A DNA stretch of 64,000 bases from Elymus sibiricus (lineage: Eukaryota; Streptophyta; Magnoliopsida; Poales; Poaceae), in the NCBI GenBank assembly GCA_039707655.1, contig CM077674.1:238553904-238617903 (forward strand). Direction: 5' to 3'. Shown piece after piece: positions 34,778 to 46,783 of the stretch (position 1 is the first letter of the stretch; each line of letters starts with the position of its first letter). The translations under genes were made by a program, and so were the position numbers. The notes under the pieces are model-generated. The model ran no database searches, was not told the DNA's origin, and saw only the letters and a list, made by a program, of their open reading frames with translations.

Positions 34778-37300
34778 ACTCCCGGCAAACTCCCCTTTGG
34801 GCTATGTCCTGGGTGACCCCGATGTCAACTTGTGACATCTGCCATCTCTAGGGCCACCACCATCATGGCCAAACATAAACATCATCCCAAACGGGACCTT
34901 GGTACCATAAAACTCAGGTCCTCAAGGCTTATGCTGCCTACCGGGCCAGGGTAGCGCAGCCGCATAACCTTCCCTAGTTGGAGGCACCAATGAGAGGCAT
35001 GACAATAGACCGCATTAGGGCCTCCCCATCCAGGCAAGTGTGGTTGCACTGGTGAGCTCGATTCGGTGGCACCATGACTCGATCAACAACATGTTCAAGT
35101 TGAATTATTATCAAGTTTAACTTAAAGTGATTTGAGCCATAGTGTGAATGGATGCACGGGTCATGTTCACGAGTGATGAATCCATCATACTACCATCAGT
35201 GTATATGACATGATTTCTACTGCCCACATTAGCATGCAAGCATATACCCTGCTGCACATTATCAGAATGACAAGAACAGAGTCTATGCAATAAGATTTAT
35301 ATAATTATTTATTTTAGATGGTGAATATATGATGAATTAATTCAATTAAACCAAAGTCATTGTAATGCCATCCTTGCATATGAATGTTGTGGCTTGCCTT
35401 GGTTCAGAGGAGTGTCACAATACTCCTGGCCTTCTCCAACACAACTAGGACCTTCTGAAAATATTTTAAAAGCAAAAATAAAATGTCACATAACACATTT
35501 TATTTCACCAGAAATTATCAACAGCAAAAAAAATTCTAAAACTTGGCATACATAAACTTTGGAGCAGTACAAACCAGTAGCAAACAGAATCAATTCAATT
35601 GGACTTATACAATATAAGTTGTGGCTGGTCAAAGTTAGGGTTGAATCTGGTCAAAATATCAAGTTAAATGAATTAAGCAGAAATCTCAGAAACGGCCACG
35701 TCGAAGGCGTATTTCGCGAATGCGCCTCCACTTATACCGCTTCGAGAGAGAGAGTGAGGGGCTGACAAGCGGGCCCCGCTGTCAGGGTTAAACAGGAGAG
35801 AGGAAGGGAACAGTGGGAGCGGCGCTGTCGCCGGTGATTCTCTGGTGAGGAGACCACGGCGGTCGCCGGAGTTGGGTGGGATGGATGCAGGGCAGCGCGA
35901 CGATCACGTTCATACCCGAAGTGGCTGTGGGGGTGGACGGACGGCGTCAGAACCTTCTCCTCCAGAGACGGCGGTGGCGGTGCTTCACGGACTCAGCAAT
36001 TCCGGCGACAATCCGGCGAGCTGGCGGCACCATCAAGATCAGTGAGTCGCCACGGTATCGGGGAAAGCAGTGTTCAAAGCTAGGATGGGCTAGGGTGAGT
36101 GCTAGCCCAAGGGGGGTCCGCGGCTGTCTTCGGCAATCAGCGGCGGTGAGAGGCCCTCCCGTCCTTGCCGCACTCAACGAGGAAGTGATTTGTGGCCAGT
36201 GGAGGTGAGTGGGGTGGCTGGAAAGGCTCGGGAGTGTGTTTATTTATAGCAGGAGCTCGCCCCCTTCTCGGATGGTCACCGGCGATGAGCTGCAGAGGAG
36301 GAGAGGAGGGAATAAGCTCGAGTTAGGCCCGGGGGAGGAGCAGTGGTGCACTGTCTACGCGGTGCACGCATGAGGCCACAGTGACGAGCACTGCGCGGAG
36401 GACACGGGGTAGGCACGCTCACTGTTCTTCCACGTGGCCCTTGGCCTTTTCCGGTGAGCTGCTTGCTGGCGTCAGGGACGAGCAGTGAGATGCTAAGGGT
36501 GACGCGCTGGGCTACACTGAGGTGCAGGGACGAGCTGAGGTGGCGAGGGCCCCCGATGCACAGAGCACGGTGAGTGCATGTAATGCACCGCGCTCTCACG
36601 CGGTCACCGCATGCACTGGTACGCGGGATTCCCTCAGCGCTGCCAAACCTTGTCCCTCGCGTAGTCCCTTCAACGCGGTGCCTAACTATGTTGTTTGCTT
36701 GCCAGGTGGCTCAATGGAGGTGACAAGAGCAAGTTGCAAAGTTTCTGGATAGAAACTTGTGCCAAATGCTGGGGACAAACGGTTGGGTTGTTTGAGATGA
36801 AATTTTGGGGTTAAGCATTTCTTAGGAGGGTAGTCATGAGGTAAAAAAATTCAGCCCCAGCAGATCAAGGAAAAGTATAGTTGCTTCACAAAGTGATTAT
36901 TCTGTCCAGAGGCAAAACATTTTCCTTGGCTAAAATTTTCCAAATGACCAAGAGATATTTTTGCAAAGGAAGGTGAGGAGTGATCCAATGAATATTTGGG
37001 AATTTTCTTGGAATTTTTAGAGCAGTAAAAATAGAGGTTGCTTCATAGCTATATGAGTAAATAGGCATTTGCAGGGAGAAAATGAATATAATGCCATTAA
37101 ATAAAAATATCCAATGACATTATGGTGGGAGAGGTGAGGCCTAGGAAGGTTTTATGGATGATAGAACCCACTTGGAAGAAAATCAAAAATAAATCCAAGT
37201 GGTAAGCCCAAAAGAATTGACAGAAAAACCTCAAATGCAAATAAAAATATTCAATAAATCCAAGAAAAGAAAAAGGCCAAATCTAGGGTGTTACATGGGA

Positions 37301-40184
37301 TAATACCTTTAAAGGTTGTTTTACTGGGCTTGATCCTTGACGGATCAATTCCCATTTTCCTCACCATATCTGCATAAATGAGATTGAGGCTACTGCCTCT
37401 GTCCATTAGGATTCTGGTGAGGTGGTACCCATCTATAATGGGGTCTAGTACGAGAGAAGCTATTCCTCCATGATGGATGCTGGTTGGATGATCTTGTCTA
37501 TCGAACATGATTGAGCAAGCCGACCATGGGTTGAATTTTGGGGCGATAGGCTCTAAGCGTATACATCCCGTAGCTCGCGTTTCCTTTCCTTCTTAGGTAT
37601 GTGCGTGACATAGATCATGTTCACATTTTTGACCTTGGAGGGAAACTTCTTCTGGCTGCTAGTGTTTGGCCTGTTGGGCTCATCATCATCCTCGCTATGA
37701 GGGCCCTTCGTCTGCTCCTCGAAGATAGCCTCCGGGCATGCTTTATTACCCAATAATTGCGGTTGGTGTGGTTTGTAGGCTTATCCGGGGCGCCATAGAT
37801 TTGGCAGGGTCTGTCCAATATTTTCTCGAGCTGTGTCGAGCCGTCCTTGTACCCTTGAAGGGCCTCTTACGAGGGCCAACTTGTAATTGCTGAATCCGGC
37901 ATTGACAGCCGTGTCATCGGCATCACTGCCATTGTTCTTATTTTGGCGCTTGTGTCTGTTGCGCCGCGGCTTCCCGTTCTCGCCACAGGCCTCAGAAGTG
38001 CCCGACTTGTCGAGGTAGGTGCGTTTCCTCACAAGCCAGCTATCCTCACCCGCGTAAAAGCAGGTCATCAAAGAGGTCAAGGCTGCCATGGTCCTCATCT
38101 TATCATGGCCGAACTGTCACGCCAGCCATTCGTCATGAATGTTGTGCTTGAATGCGGCAAGTGCCTCGGCATCCGGGCAGTCAACTATTTGATTCCTCTT
38201 GGTCAGGAACCGATTCCAAAATTGCCGGGCTAGTTCTCCGGGCTCCTGAACAACATGGCTCAAGCCATCGGCATCCGGGGGCCAGACATAGGTACCCTGA
38301 AAGTTGGCTCGGAAAGCATCCTCGTGCTCCTCCCAACTCCCTATGGAGTTCTCGGGTAGGCTGTTGAGCCAGTGTCATGCCGGTCCCTTAAGTTTGAGAG
38401 GTAAGTATTTGATGGTGTGGAGGCCATCTCCATGAGCCATGTGTATAAGGAGAAGGGAAGCCCATCATATTGCTCAATATTCATGGGCTTAAAGCCCTCA
38501 GGGAATTGATGTTGCATGACTTCATCAGTGAAGCACATCAGGTGTGCGGCACCCCGAACTCGGGCTACGCTGTGCCAGAGTTCGGATGTTGTCTAAGCAC
38601 GACGATTCTCGTGTTCCCTGTATTGCCTGTCTGACCAGGCTTGATATCCATCCCACCCTATGGGTAAATGATCCCTAGACCTGTAGATGGATCAGGTCTG
38701 CGCCCTATCATTTAGGTCATACCGCAGGTCATGTGGGTCTTCCTGATCAACTGGTTCTTTGCCTCTTCGGCGAGGAACCACGGGTGGGTCATGCGCTCTA
38801 GTAGTAGGCATCTCTCGCCCTCTAGAGGGTCGGTTGGGCTTGTCGGCCTGTGTTCGGCCATGAGGCCACGGCTCGGGTGCCTCATCGTAGAATGATGAGA
38901 GTAGCCTCCGACGTGGGTAGCTCTTTTGCCCCTGGTGTTTTGCTTCCAGGTCTAGTTCGGATGCCAAGACTTGTGTCCACCTTTCATTAATGGTGTCCTG
39001 TTCGGCCTTCAGCTGCCATTCTTTTGCCTTCAGGCTTTGAGTGGTCTCAATCAGCGGTGTCTTTCGGCTTCTGGGTCCAGCGAGTCCTCGGGGATGATGA
39101 AATCGTTGAACCCGAGGATTTCCTCCTCCACCTCGGATGGCATATAATTGTTGTGGCTAGAACCATCATAGCCCCCAGGTCATCATGATTGCCCTGGCCG
39201 TCTAGATCATCATGTGCGCCTGCTGCATCTTGGTGATGTGCTGGCGTGGTGTTATCTACTGGTTCACCCAGATTGTCTGGAGTGTTGGTGTCTCCGGTGC
39301 CGTTGGTGCCCATATTGGCATTGCTTTCCCTCTCGCATCACTTTGACCACTTACGGGGGTGCCGGCGCCTGGAGTTGTCTTTGTTGGTGTCATCCCCATC
39401 CCTTTGAGGGGTATCGACCATGTACACATCATAGGTGGACGTTGTCGTCCACTTTCCTGTGTTGGAAGTTGCAATGGGAGAGCTAATGTAGGACATGACG
39501 TCCGCATCCTCATACATATCGTCGGCCTCCTCGGAGGTGTAGTCCAACATATCGATTAAATCATCAATAGTGGCTATCAAGGGTGGTGGGTGGAGAGCAA
39601 AATTCCCTGAATTCGGCCTCCAGCCCGATCTGATCATGGGCCGATGATAACTGATCTATGAGCTTCATGCTTTGGATCTGGTTCAGCAGTGTGGAATCTG
39701 CCAGATCCACTTCCCGATAAGCTTCGGGGTGGTTCCGAATAAGGCATGCGTCGAGATCATTGGATGATGCCTCTATGATCAGGCCGGTCAAGGTTAACCC
39801 TCGGTGTTCAGAAAGAGGGATCGGATAAGAGATCAAAGCCTAGTCCATGGAGAGAAGAAACCCCTCAACGGAGTCCAGAAACAGCTCTGTGGTTGAATCT
39901 GTGGTGTTGTTGGGGTCTTCGGCCGAAGCTGAGACTCCCATGAAGACTAGGTCACCCCTGGAATTGGTGACACACTCCAGGCTGCCGAACTGGATCTCTT
40001 GATTGGGACTAAACCCTTCGATCTGGTCCAGGCGGCCAGTGGAGTTTGCGTACAGCACAACGTTGCCGAACGCAAAAGGTTGTTCGGGGACAAAGATGTC
40101 CCTACTACGGACACTGTTGTTGAAGATCAAATGAGCCATCAACTTCGATCGATCACACAGAGGAACTCTTAATGAAAGCACCAA
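37301..40184 (-). pseudogene. Gag and protease of Tat element D, upstream segment
   Basis: Read leftwards from the PBS: the leader and an N-terminal part (LMAHLIFNNSVRSRD, FAFGNVVLYANSTG), acidic linkers, a gag core near 38530-38100 (KYLPLKLKG-like remnants and FPEGFKPMNIEQYDG), a basic CGENGKPRRNRHKRQ stretch at about 37990, and a retroviral-type protease segment near 37430-37300 (YHLTRILMDRGSSLNLIY). The protease active-site triplet is altered here (Asp-Arg-Gly where Asp-Gly-Gly is usual). Many stops and frameshifts are present. Gag would package element RNA; protease would process gag. Confidence 0.75.
40167..40184 (-). promoter_or_regulatory. Primer-binding site of D
   Basis: On the minus strand, TTGGTGCTTTCATTAAGAG directly follows the LTR. 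This is the PBS context usual for LTR families with TGAGGGAGTCC starts in Triticeae. Confidence 0.65.
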
Positions 40185-40655
40185 TGTCAGTGTCAAAACC
40201 GACAGACCTCGGGTAGGGGGTCCCGATCTGTGGATCTTGAGCTAATGGCTTAACTGAGACAAGGGACACGATGTTTACCCAGGTTCGGGCCCTCTTGAAG
40301 AGGTAAAACCCTACGTCCTGCCTTGTTGTATTGATGATGGAAGTACACAGTATAGAGTTGGTCTACCTTGAGATCTATTGTCTAGAACCTAAGGTATGGA
40401 CTGTGAATATGCGGATGATCTCTATCGACTAAGGCTCGGGGTTTATATAGACACCCCAAGCCCCTAGGGTTACACAGGGCCGTTGCACAGGTCATTATTT
40501 TCCTTGAAGTGTACGCTAAGTCTTCAGGTCTTCTTCACCTCCACATCATATGGCCTCCTGGACCCTTCGTCTATAATCACCAGAGCGCCCATCGAAGCAA
40601 GCCCACAGCTCATAGACATCACGGGCGAGGGTCCCACTAGTTCAGGACTCCCTCA
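40185..40655 (-). repeat. 5' LTR of D (right)
   Basis: This is the partner of the left LTR, about 90% identical by eye, with the same TGAGGGAGTCC start (minus strand) and TATATAAACC box near 40441-40450. Confidence 0.9.
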
Positions 40656-40660
40656 GGCGG

Positions 40661-40837
40661 TTCGCGGGATCATCATCAACGTTCGAGGGACTCCAAGTAC
40701 GATATACGCCGACTCTTCTACTTCCGCTGCACTTCAGAGTCGGTAATGATCATTGATCCAAACCCTATATTCATCTTCATATTGGTCATGGGTGTTCGTA
40801 GGGCAATTCTTTTTGTTTTGTACTACGTTTCCCAACA
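40661..40837 (+). repeat. 3' LTR of Copia C, second part
   Basis: It resumes TTCGCGGGATCATC after GGCGG and ends TTTCCCAACA, matching the end of the 5' LTR at 11830-12002 along its length. Confidence 0.85.
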
Positions 40838-42530
40838 GGGCCTACGCAAAGATGCCAAAATTGGGAAAAATTGATGGAGTGAACTGATGGTGGAAACTAT
40901 ATAGATGGATGGTGGATGTCAATAGCTATCCAACGAGCTAAAGAACGTCAAAATCAGACTCTGGATGTGAAAGTTATGGCCGAAACAATGAAACACTGCT
41001 GACTGAAATCCCAGGGGTCGGATGTCCGGGGGTGAACCCGGATTTTCGGGGCTGTATGTCCAGAAAATTGTGCAATTTTGCCCTCCAGGGGCCAGATGTC
41101 CGGCCAGGGACCCGGATGTCTGGCCAATGGCCAGGATGTCCAGCCCGACGATTACAGATCGGGATTTAGACCTCGAAACTTGATTTGGAGCGGAAATAGA
41201 TGATTTGTGGGTCAAAATTGATGGGGGAAAAGAAAAAATTGGGCAGATTGGGATGGTGGGGAAGCAAGATCCACTTGCCAAACAAGAAAATCATGGATCA
41301 AACACAACAAAATCTCACAAGAACCAACAAAATGCAAAAAAAATGGTGAGGATATTTATGGTTGGGATTTTTGAATTGGGATGAAATCAAACAAAATTAG
41401 GCTAGAAAGTGGGGGGTAGGCTCCAAATTCGTGTCAATGTGGCTCATGATACCAAGATGTATTAAGAGCAAGCTGGCTCTGATCCAAAGATGTTGTAGGG
41501 CACGGGCCAAAGTGCCCCGATTTGTCCCGATGTTCACGAATTGGAGGTGGATGCGAGGGAGAACTCAAAAAACACGAGGGGAAATCACAAGAGGAACACT
41601 GAAGAACAAGTCCAATCACACATCCACTAGACTAACAAACACACAAGATCCACAAGGTACAAGAACAATAAAAGGGAAACTGATACAAGGTAGAGTTCAT
41701 CCCAAAACCATGAAGGAGATGAGGTGTTCATGATCAAGATAGATCCTTCCTTAAAGGGGTCTTGAACCCCTAAGGGATCTTATCCAATGGAGGTCTTGAA
41801 CTTCAATGTAGTGTGTCTCACTATCTCTCAATAGGAGTCCCACACGGGGAGGTACATGAGCTAAGCTCTAATGTATAGATCTAATCTTAGCTAACCATAG
41901 AAATGAGGAGGGGAAGGAGTATTTATAGTCTAGCCACGAAGTGGGAGGTGGGAAGGAGAGATACATGGGCCTCGGCCCTGTCCATGCGCGCAGGCAGGTG
42001 TCGAATGTCTGGGCTGGGGGCAGAGGTCTGATTGTTCACAAGGCGCCGAATATCCGGGCACTAGCCGGATGTCCGGTCCGATGGTGTCCTCCTGCCGGAT
42101 TTCCGGGGGACATGCCGGATGTCCGGCCCGACTCAGGGCACCGGATGTCCGGGCTTCGGCCAGATGTCCGGCCGCTAATGACTTCGGTCATCTGTTGGTG
42201 CAGCTCCTTCTCGGCTGCACAGGTGCCGGATGTCTGGCCCTTGGCCCGGATGTCAGGCCACCGTAGCTTCAGCAGCTCCGTCTTCTTCCGTCTTCGCTTC
42301 CATGCTTCCCTTGCGGATGGTGTAGTCATTCCTTGGCGCTTGCACTATTCCTCGTCATCCGTGAAGCTCCGACAATACCTAGGCATGCACACAGGAGAAG
42401 TGTCAAGTAGTATACCATCCTCGAAGGGGTCATGTGAACACGCAAAAAGGAGATGATTCACCTTTGTGTATGCGAAGTAGATGTCGCACGTGTCACTTGC
42501 CAAACGGACTCTTGACATGGTGATGTCCTT
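40838..42530 (-). mobile_element. Sirevirus-type LTR/leader fragment H
   Basis: On the minus strand an LTR ending ...AATACA (at 41458) is followed by a spacer and the PBS TTGGTATCATGAGCC (41441-41455), then about 600 bp of leader truncated at 40838 by element C. CCGGATGTCCGG-like palindromes occur in both LTR and leader. Maize Sirevirus LTRs carry comparable CCGGAC..GTCCGG palindromes, and the PBS is of the Met-tRNA type. The far LTR end is unclear, and the border with I lies somewhere in 42400-42535. Confidence 0.55.
41441..41455 (-). promoter_or_regulatory. Primer-binding site of H
   Basis: The minus strand reads TTGGTATCATGAGCC after ...ACATC, close to the Copia consensus TGGTATCAGAGC. 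Confidence 0.6.
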
Positions 42531-42534
42531 AGGA

Positions 42535-44174
42535 TGCTCTGCATCAGCTTTGATCTCCTCTAAGGCAGCACTAGCCTCCTTTGTCCATTTGAAATTCTTT
42601 GTTTGTTTAAGAAACCTGTATAACGATAGAGCTTTTTCCCCTAGCCTTGAGATAAATCTACTAAGGGAGGCGACGCATCCTACTAGTCGTTGGACATGAT
42701 TTACCTGTGTTGGCACTTCGAGTCGTGTGAGTGCTTTGATCTTGTTAGGATTTGCCTCTATTCCTCTATGGGAAACAATGAAGTTGAGCAGTTTGCCGTA
42801 TGGAATGTTGAAAATGCACTTTCTAGGTTCAACTTAATGTTATATGCTCGAAGATTTTTGAACGTCTCCCAAAGATCATATATCAGTGTGCTGGCTTGAC
42901 AGGTTTTGACAACCACATCGTCCACGTACACTTCAGCTGTTTTGCTGATCTGCAACTCTAAACATGTCTGAATCCTTCACTGGTATGTAGCGCCAGCATT
43001 TTTTAAGCCAAAGGGCATTGTATTGAAACAAAATGGCCCGTAGGGGGTTATAAAGGATGTGTCAGCCTGGTCAGACTCTCTCATCTTTATGATGGTATCC
43101 TGAGTAAGCGTCTCAGAAGCAAAACAAGTCGTGTCCGACTATGGCATCAATTATTTGATCAATTCATGGTAATGGGAAGGGGTACTTCGGGAAAGCCTTG
43201 TTAACGTCTTTAAAATCAACACAAAAGTGCCACGATTTGTCCTTTTTCGTTACCATTACCAAGTTTGCCAGCCATTCCGGGTGCTTGATTTCACGGATAA
43301 ATCTGGCCTCCAATAACTTTGTCAGTTTCTCCCCGATTGCTTGTTGCTTAGGTTCTGAGAACCTGCGAAGTGCTTGATTACTGGGCTTTAATCCCTCGAT
43401 TATTTTAAGTCTATGCTCGGCTAGATCTCTTGGGATGCCAGGCATGTCCGATAGGTGCTAGGCGAAGATGTCCCAATTTTCTTGGAGAAATGCGCATAGC
43501 ACCTCGTCGAGTGATGGACCGAGTTGTGCTCCAATTGAGGCCGCTTTAGATGGGTCATCGAGATGTACCTGAAATTTTATCATTCTATCGTCTGGTTTAA
43601 ATGGTGTCGATTTCGGCCTCTTATCAAGGATTACGTCATCCATGTCCTCTACTGCGCATAGTGTTGTTAATTCTTCAGCCGCAAGGGCCTCGGCCTCTAC
43701 CTCCAGGGCAAGAGCTACCGTCTTATTTTCAAGTTTAAGCGATCTATCTGAGTTGCATGCAACAGTGATCACTCTGTTTGGTCCCGGCATTTTCAGCTTC
43801 ATATAAGCATAGTGTGGAATGGCGTGAAACTTAGCAAATGCGTCTCGATCGATGAGCGCATGATAACCACTTCGGAAATATTTATTAGGAGTTTTGGATT
43901 CCACATCAAGCATGATCCTACCACTTCATAACGCCTCCCTTCCAAGGATTATTCCCTTGAACGTGGTTTTGCTCGATTCAATGCGAGATTTATCAAGTTG
44001 CTTCTTCCACAAAGTGTTTTCATAGATGAGGTTAAGTCTATTGCTACCGTCCATCGGGACTTTACTCAGTCTGTACCCGTCGATATGGGATCGAGGACTA
44101 GGGCTGCGACTCGTCGGGGGCGGCTGGACATTGGCCGACCTCCATGCCTGAAGGTCATTGGGGTATCTAACCAC
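42535..44174 (-). pseudogene. pol: Protease and reverse transcriptase of element I, broken
   Basis: The protease region at about 44174-43930 reads GYRLSKVPMDGSNRLNLIY and SKTTFKGIILG; FRSGYHALIDRDAFAKFHA follows. The Tat-lineage linker is clear (DMPGIPRDLAEHRLKI). RT then shows ARFIREIKHPEWLANLVMV and KSWHFCVDFKDVNKAFPK, and after a stop and frameshift near 43120, DAYSGYHH, FITPYGPFCFNTMPFGLKNAG and the catalytic YVDDVVVKT (about 42900-42930). The connection domain (LVGCVASLSRFISRLGEKALSL) ends at about 42540, where homology stops. Non-functional. Confidence 0.82.
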
Positions 44175-44451
44175 CTGCTGTCTGAGGCTGCCAAATGGTA
44201 TACATGGTTTACTTCCCAGAGAGCTCTCTTCTGCTATTTCCTCGAGGGGTGAGTTTCATAGATCATTAGGCTCTCGTCCTCGTTGAACGACTCTTCATCC
44301 CACTTTGGTGATTTTCCTCAGATGTTGGGAGCTCCAAGGTTGCATAGGAGATCAATTCCTCCCTTTGCTACCTGTCTGATGACCCAGCACGCTCGAAGCA
44401 TGTGAGTTGGGTTTGTGTTTAATGAGACAGAGTCTATTGCACATGGTTCGT

Positions 44452-45322
44452 CTAGGCTTGCATCCAACGTAGTCTTGGATTTCTTTGCTGGTTACTTCTG
44501 CTGGTGCTCATGACGAGCGACCCGTTCACCCATTTTGAGCGCTTCTGGCATCGACGTGTGCGCCATTTGTTAGATGAATCAAGTAGATCTTGGATTGAAT
44601 CCTTCTGTTCTTTTTCTGCTAGCCAGGCATCTTCCATAACACAGTATCTTGATACTATGCCCGAGAGCTCGGGGAACGTTCTAATGTGTCTCTGTGCAAA
44701 GACATTATAGATGCATTCATCTTGAAAATTATGGCGGAATGCCACAAGGGCTTCCGCGTCACAACAATCTGGGATCTTATTTTTTATGAACAAGAATCTC
44801 ATCCAAAACAGTCGGACTGTTTATCCAGGTTTTTGCTTGACGTAAGCTAGATCCCACACTTTGGTTGGTCATGAACCATCGGGCAATACTCGACATGGGG
44901 GGTGGGTGGGAGCGCGAATCTAATTCTAGCTCAACCTGACATCGGCCGCCGGAGGTAATCTCCCTGAAGGTGGCTCAAGAGCGCTTTCGGGGTGGATTGT
45001 GTATGACGTGTTTGAGGTCACCCTGAGAGCTCGAGCCTGAGTTTCGGGTTCGGTCTGATCGATTGTAGCCATGGTTTCCTAAAGGGCGAGGAACCGATTC
45101 TTCAACTACGGCCGCTTGACGTTCCTTGGTCGGATCTGAGGATGAGATGAAGGGTTCAACCGTCAGATTTGATATATCAGATTTTAGATCCTGATGGTGG
45201 GTAGGCTTTTCGAAGTGCTCCGGTGCTTCGGTTGATCCAAAGTCTTCAATCACCAATGTAGGCAACATGTCGGGACGGATCTGATCACTAGATGAGGCTT
45301 CGATACCTTTGGGACCACACAA
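44452..45322 (-). pseudogene. gag: Gag of element I, broken
   Basis: An N-terminal segment (44975-45322; MLPTLVIEDFGSTEAPEHF and an acidic, serine-rich linker) is followed, after a gap with stops, by a gag core at 44452-44802 (KNKIPDCCDAEALVAFRHNF, MEDAWLAEKEQKDS), typical of Tat-lineage gag. Frames are interrupted. Confidence 0.7.
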
Positions 45323-45344
45323 CGGGACCTGTATGGGCCAGCAA

Positions 45345-45832
45345 TGTCGGTGCTAAAACCGGTAGATCTCGGGTAGGGGGTCCCGAGCTGGTGACCTTGG
45401 AACGATGGTAACAGGAAGAATTGGGACCTGGTGTTTTACCTAGTTTCGGGCCCTCTCAAGTAGGCAAAACCCTACATCCTACTCTTGTTATATTGCTTGT
45501 CATAGGGTACAAAGTACATTATGATCTACCTCGAGATTGTATGAATGAGTGCTAAGCTCTAACCTCCAAAAGTCTTCTTCTCTACGAACTAAACCCCACG
45601 GCCTATATAGGCACCGGGGGTTTCTAGGGTTTACATATAGTCGGTTACAATTTGGGATAAACATGCCGATCACTTAAACACTCTTTGAAGTGCATGCCAA
45701 GTCTTCGGAGGTCTTCATCTTGATTGCACCAAGGGCCCAGGCATGTGCGTCCTATTCTTCAATGGTAGACGGGTCATCGGTTTGGCCCATACACGTGGGA
45801 CCGAAATGGTGTGCACCCCCTAATCCAGGACA
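45345..45832 (-). repeat. 5' LTR of element I
   Basis: The minus strand starts TGTCCTGGATTAGGGGGTGC and ends GGTTTTAGCACCGACA, 488 bp, with a TATATAGG box near 45603-45612. It is related to the LTR of D at both ends but is a different family. Confidence 0.8.
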
Positions 45833-46783
45833 TCTAAAAAAACCCGCGCACAAACCTGTGCAGTGAGAATCCAAGCCCACGACCAATGAACCCTTGGTGA
45901 AGCACATGCTCATTGGCAGTAGGCGCTAGTGGGACCTCTTTCGTGGGTATCTAATGCGCCTGATCCTCCGGCAGAGACCTCTCCACCCTTAGCCGGTTGA
46001 GCTCCTCCTTGGATACGATCGAGGCAAACCACTTGTCAATGGTCTGGTTGTCCAACAGCTTCTTCGGCACTTTGGGGGTGGCGCCCTCTTCCGCTTCTGC
46101 TTGGTGGTTGCGGTCGCCTGAGTAGTACCCTGCTCGTAGCCACGAGCTGCGCCAGTCATCACCATGGTCATATTTTTGGGCTGAGGAAAAGAGGCCAGGG
46201 ATGCAAGAAGCATGTAGGTAGCAAGCAGAGGCTGAGCAATTTAGCGAGAAGCATGAATAGGAGGAAGGAGAAACCAAGAGGCGGAATTACCTCCTTTTCC
46301 CTTTCTATGGCCGCCTCGATAAAAGCCAAGGGATTGGGCCTCACGACATGACACGCACCTCATGCTTATTGTAGTTGCCATTTAGCGAAATGTTAGCGTG
46401 GGATTCCAGGTGCCCACATCCTAACCAAGAAGGACGGGCGACCCATTATCCATTTTGACAAGACCAGACAAGGTGGTGTGGGGACACTTCAGTTCTTGAA
46501 GAGTTAAGCGTCGGGGCTCCACTAGCGGGGTTCCAACTATCCACGAGCTCTGCTCCACAGCAACAGTTCTCTTTAAGCCATCACTAAAAGCAACCCCGAG
46601 ACAAAATGTACAAAGGACCAAGCTCCCAAATGTATGTTTGGAATGCTAATGAAGCGGCAAGGAGCCCATCAGATATTTGAAAGATCGGCTACTGCGACCT
46701 CTGATGCGCTCGGGTACTACTGATGGTGTAACACACTGGGGTGTCTTCTCCACGGGGAGTGGTGGTGAACCTGCTCGGGGGTC
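45833..46783 (-). mobile_element. Fragment J of another Tat element, antisense-ORF region
   Basis: The minus-strand frame at about 45835-46260 encodes the N-terminal part of a Tat antisense ORF: KKLLDNQTIDKWFASIVSKE, LNRLRVERSLPED and, near 45840, SLHRFVRGFF, matching the 'HPFVRG' block of D's antisense ORF. Because that ORF is antisense to its own element, J's element would run on the plus strand. 46300-46783 holds no recognisable feature. Confidence 0.65.

Larger units (their letters stand above)
26992..37295. mobile_element. Insertion F (TGTAACACCC type, possible solo LTR), split by G
   Basis: It occupies 26992-27848 and 34783-37295, about 3.4 kb without G. TSD TGGGA lies at 26987-26991 and 37296-37300, and the flanking gag-protease frame rejoins across it. 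The right end reads ...AGGGTGTTACA. The left end reads CATGGCACCCTGATT, which matches TGTAACACCCTAGATT apart from transitions and one indel. It contains no protein I recognise. A 5-bp TSD with TG..CA-like ends fits a long solo LTR; an unclassified TIR element is the alternative. Confidence 0.6.
17872..40655 (-). mobile_element. Tat-lineage Gypsy retrotransposon D (non-autonomous), with nested insertions
   Basis: Two LTRs (17872-18344 and 40185-40655) flank the element, with TSDs GGTGG (17867-17871) and GGCGG (40656-40660) that differ by one transition. Minus orientation is set by the PBS beside the right LTR, the polypurine side beside the left LTR and the gag-protease reading direction. Removing E and F/G leaves about 8.5 kb, containing gag, protease and an antisense ORF but no RT, RNase H or integrase that I can find. 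By eye the two LTRs differ at about 50 of 472 positions, so it is an old insertion. Confidence 0.88.
11742..40837 (+). mobile_element. Copia retrotransposon C, split by element D
   Basis: It comprises a short 5' LTR (11742-12002), a PBS, a long leader, a gag remnant and 2.6 kb of decayed sequence. The 3' LTR runs 16868-17871 and resumes at 40661-40837. LTR halves from both ends align: TTCGAGGGTGGTTCGCGGGAT is continuous near 11820 but is cut at 17871/40656. No matching TSD is seen (GACAC before, GGGCC after), so an end was probably rearranged. Confidence 0.78.
42535..45832 (-). mobile_element. Tat-type Gypsy element I, 5' half
   Basis: Read leftwards: LTR (45345-45832), gag, protease, RT up to the connection domain, then truncation near 42535 beside fragment H. 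RNase H, integrase and the 3' LTR are missing. It is inserted in fragment J, whose antisense ORF reads up to base 45833. Confidence 0.78.

Noticed and set aside
35559..36752. GC-rich region with several frames of 60-110 codons inside F
   Set aside because: It looked gene-like (CpG-rich, short frames on both strands) but no frame shows a domain and it lies within insertion F; a promoter or leader region of an LTR is more likely.
40838..40842. GGGCC as target duplication for Copia C
   Set aside because: The bases before the 5' LTR are GACAC; they do not match, so the right or left flank has been rearranged.
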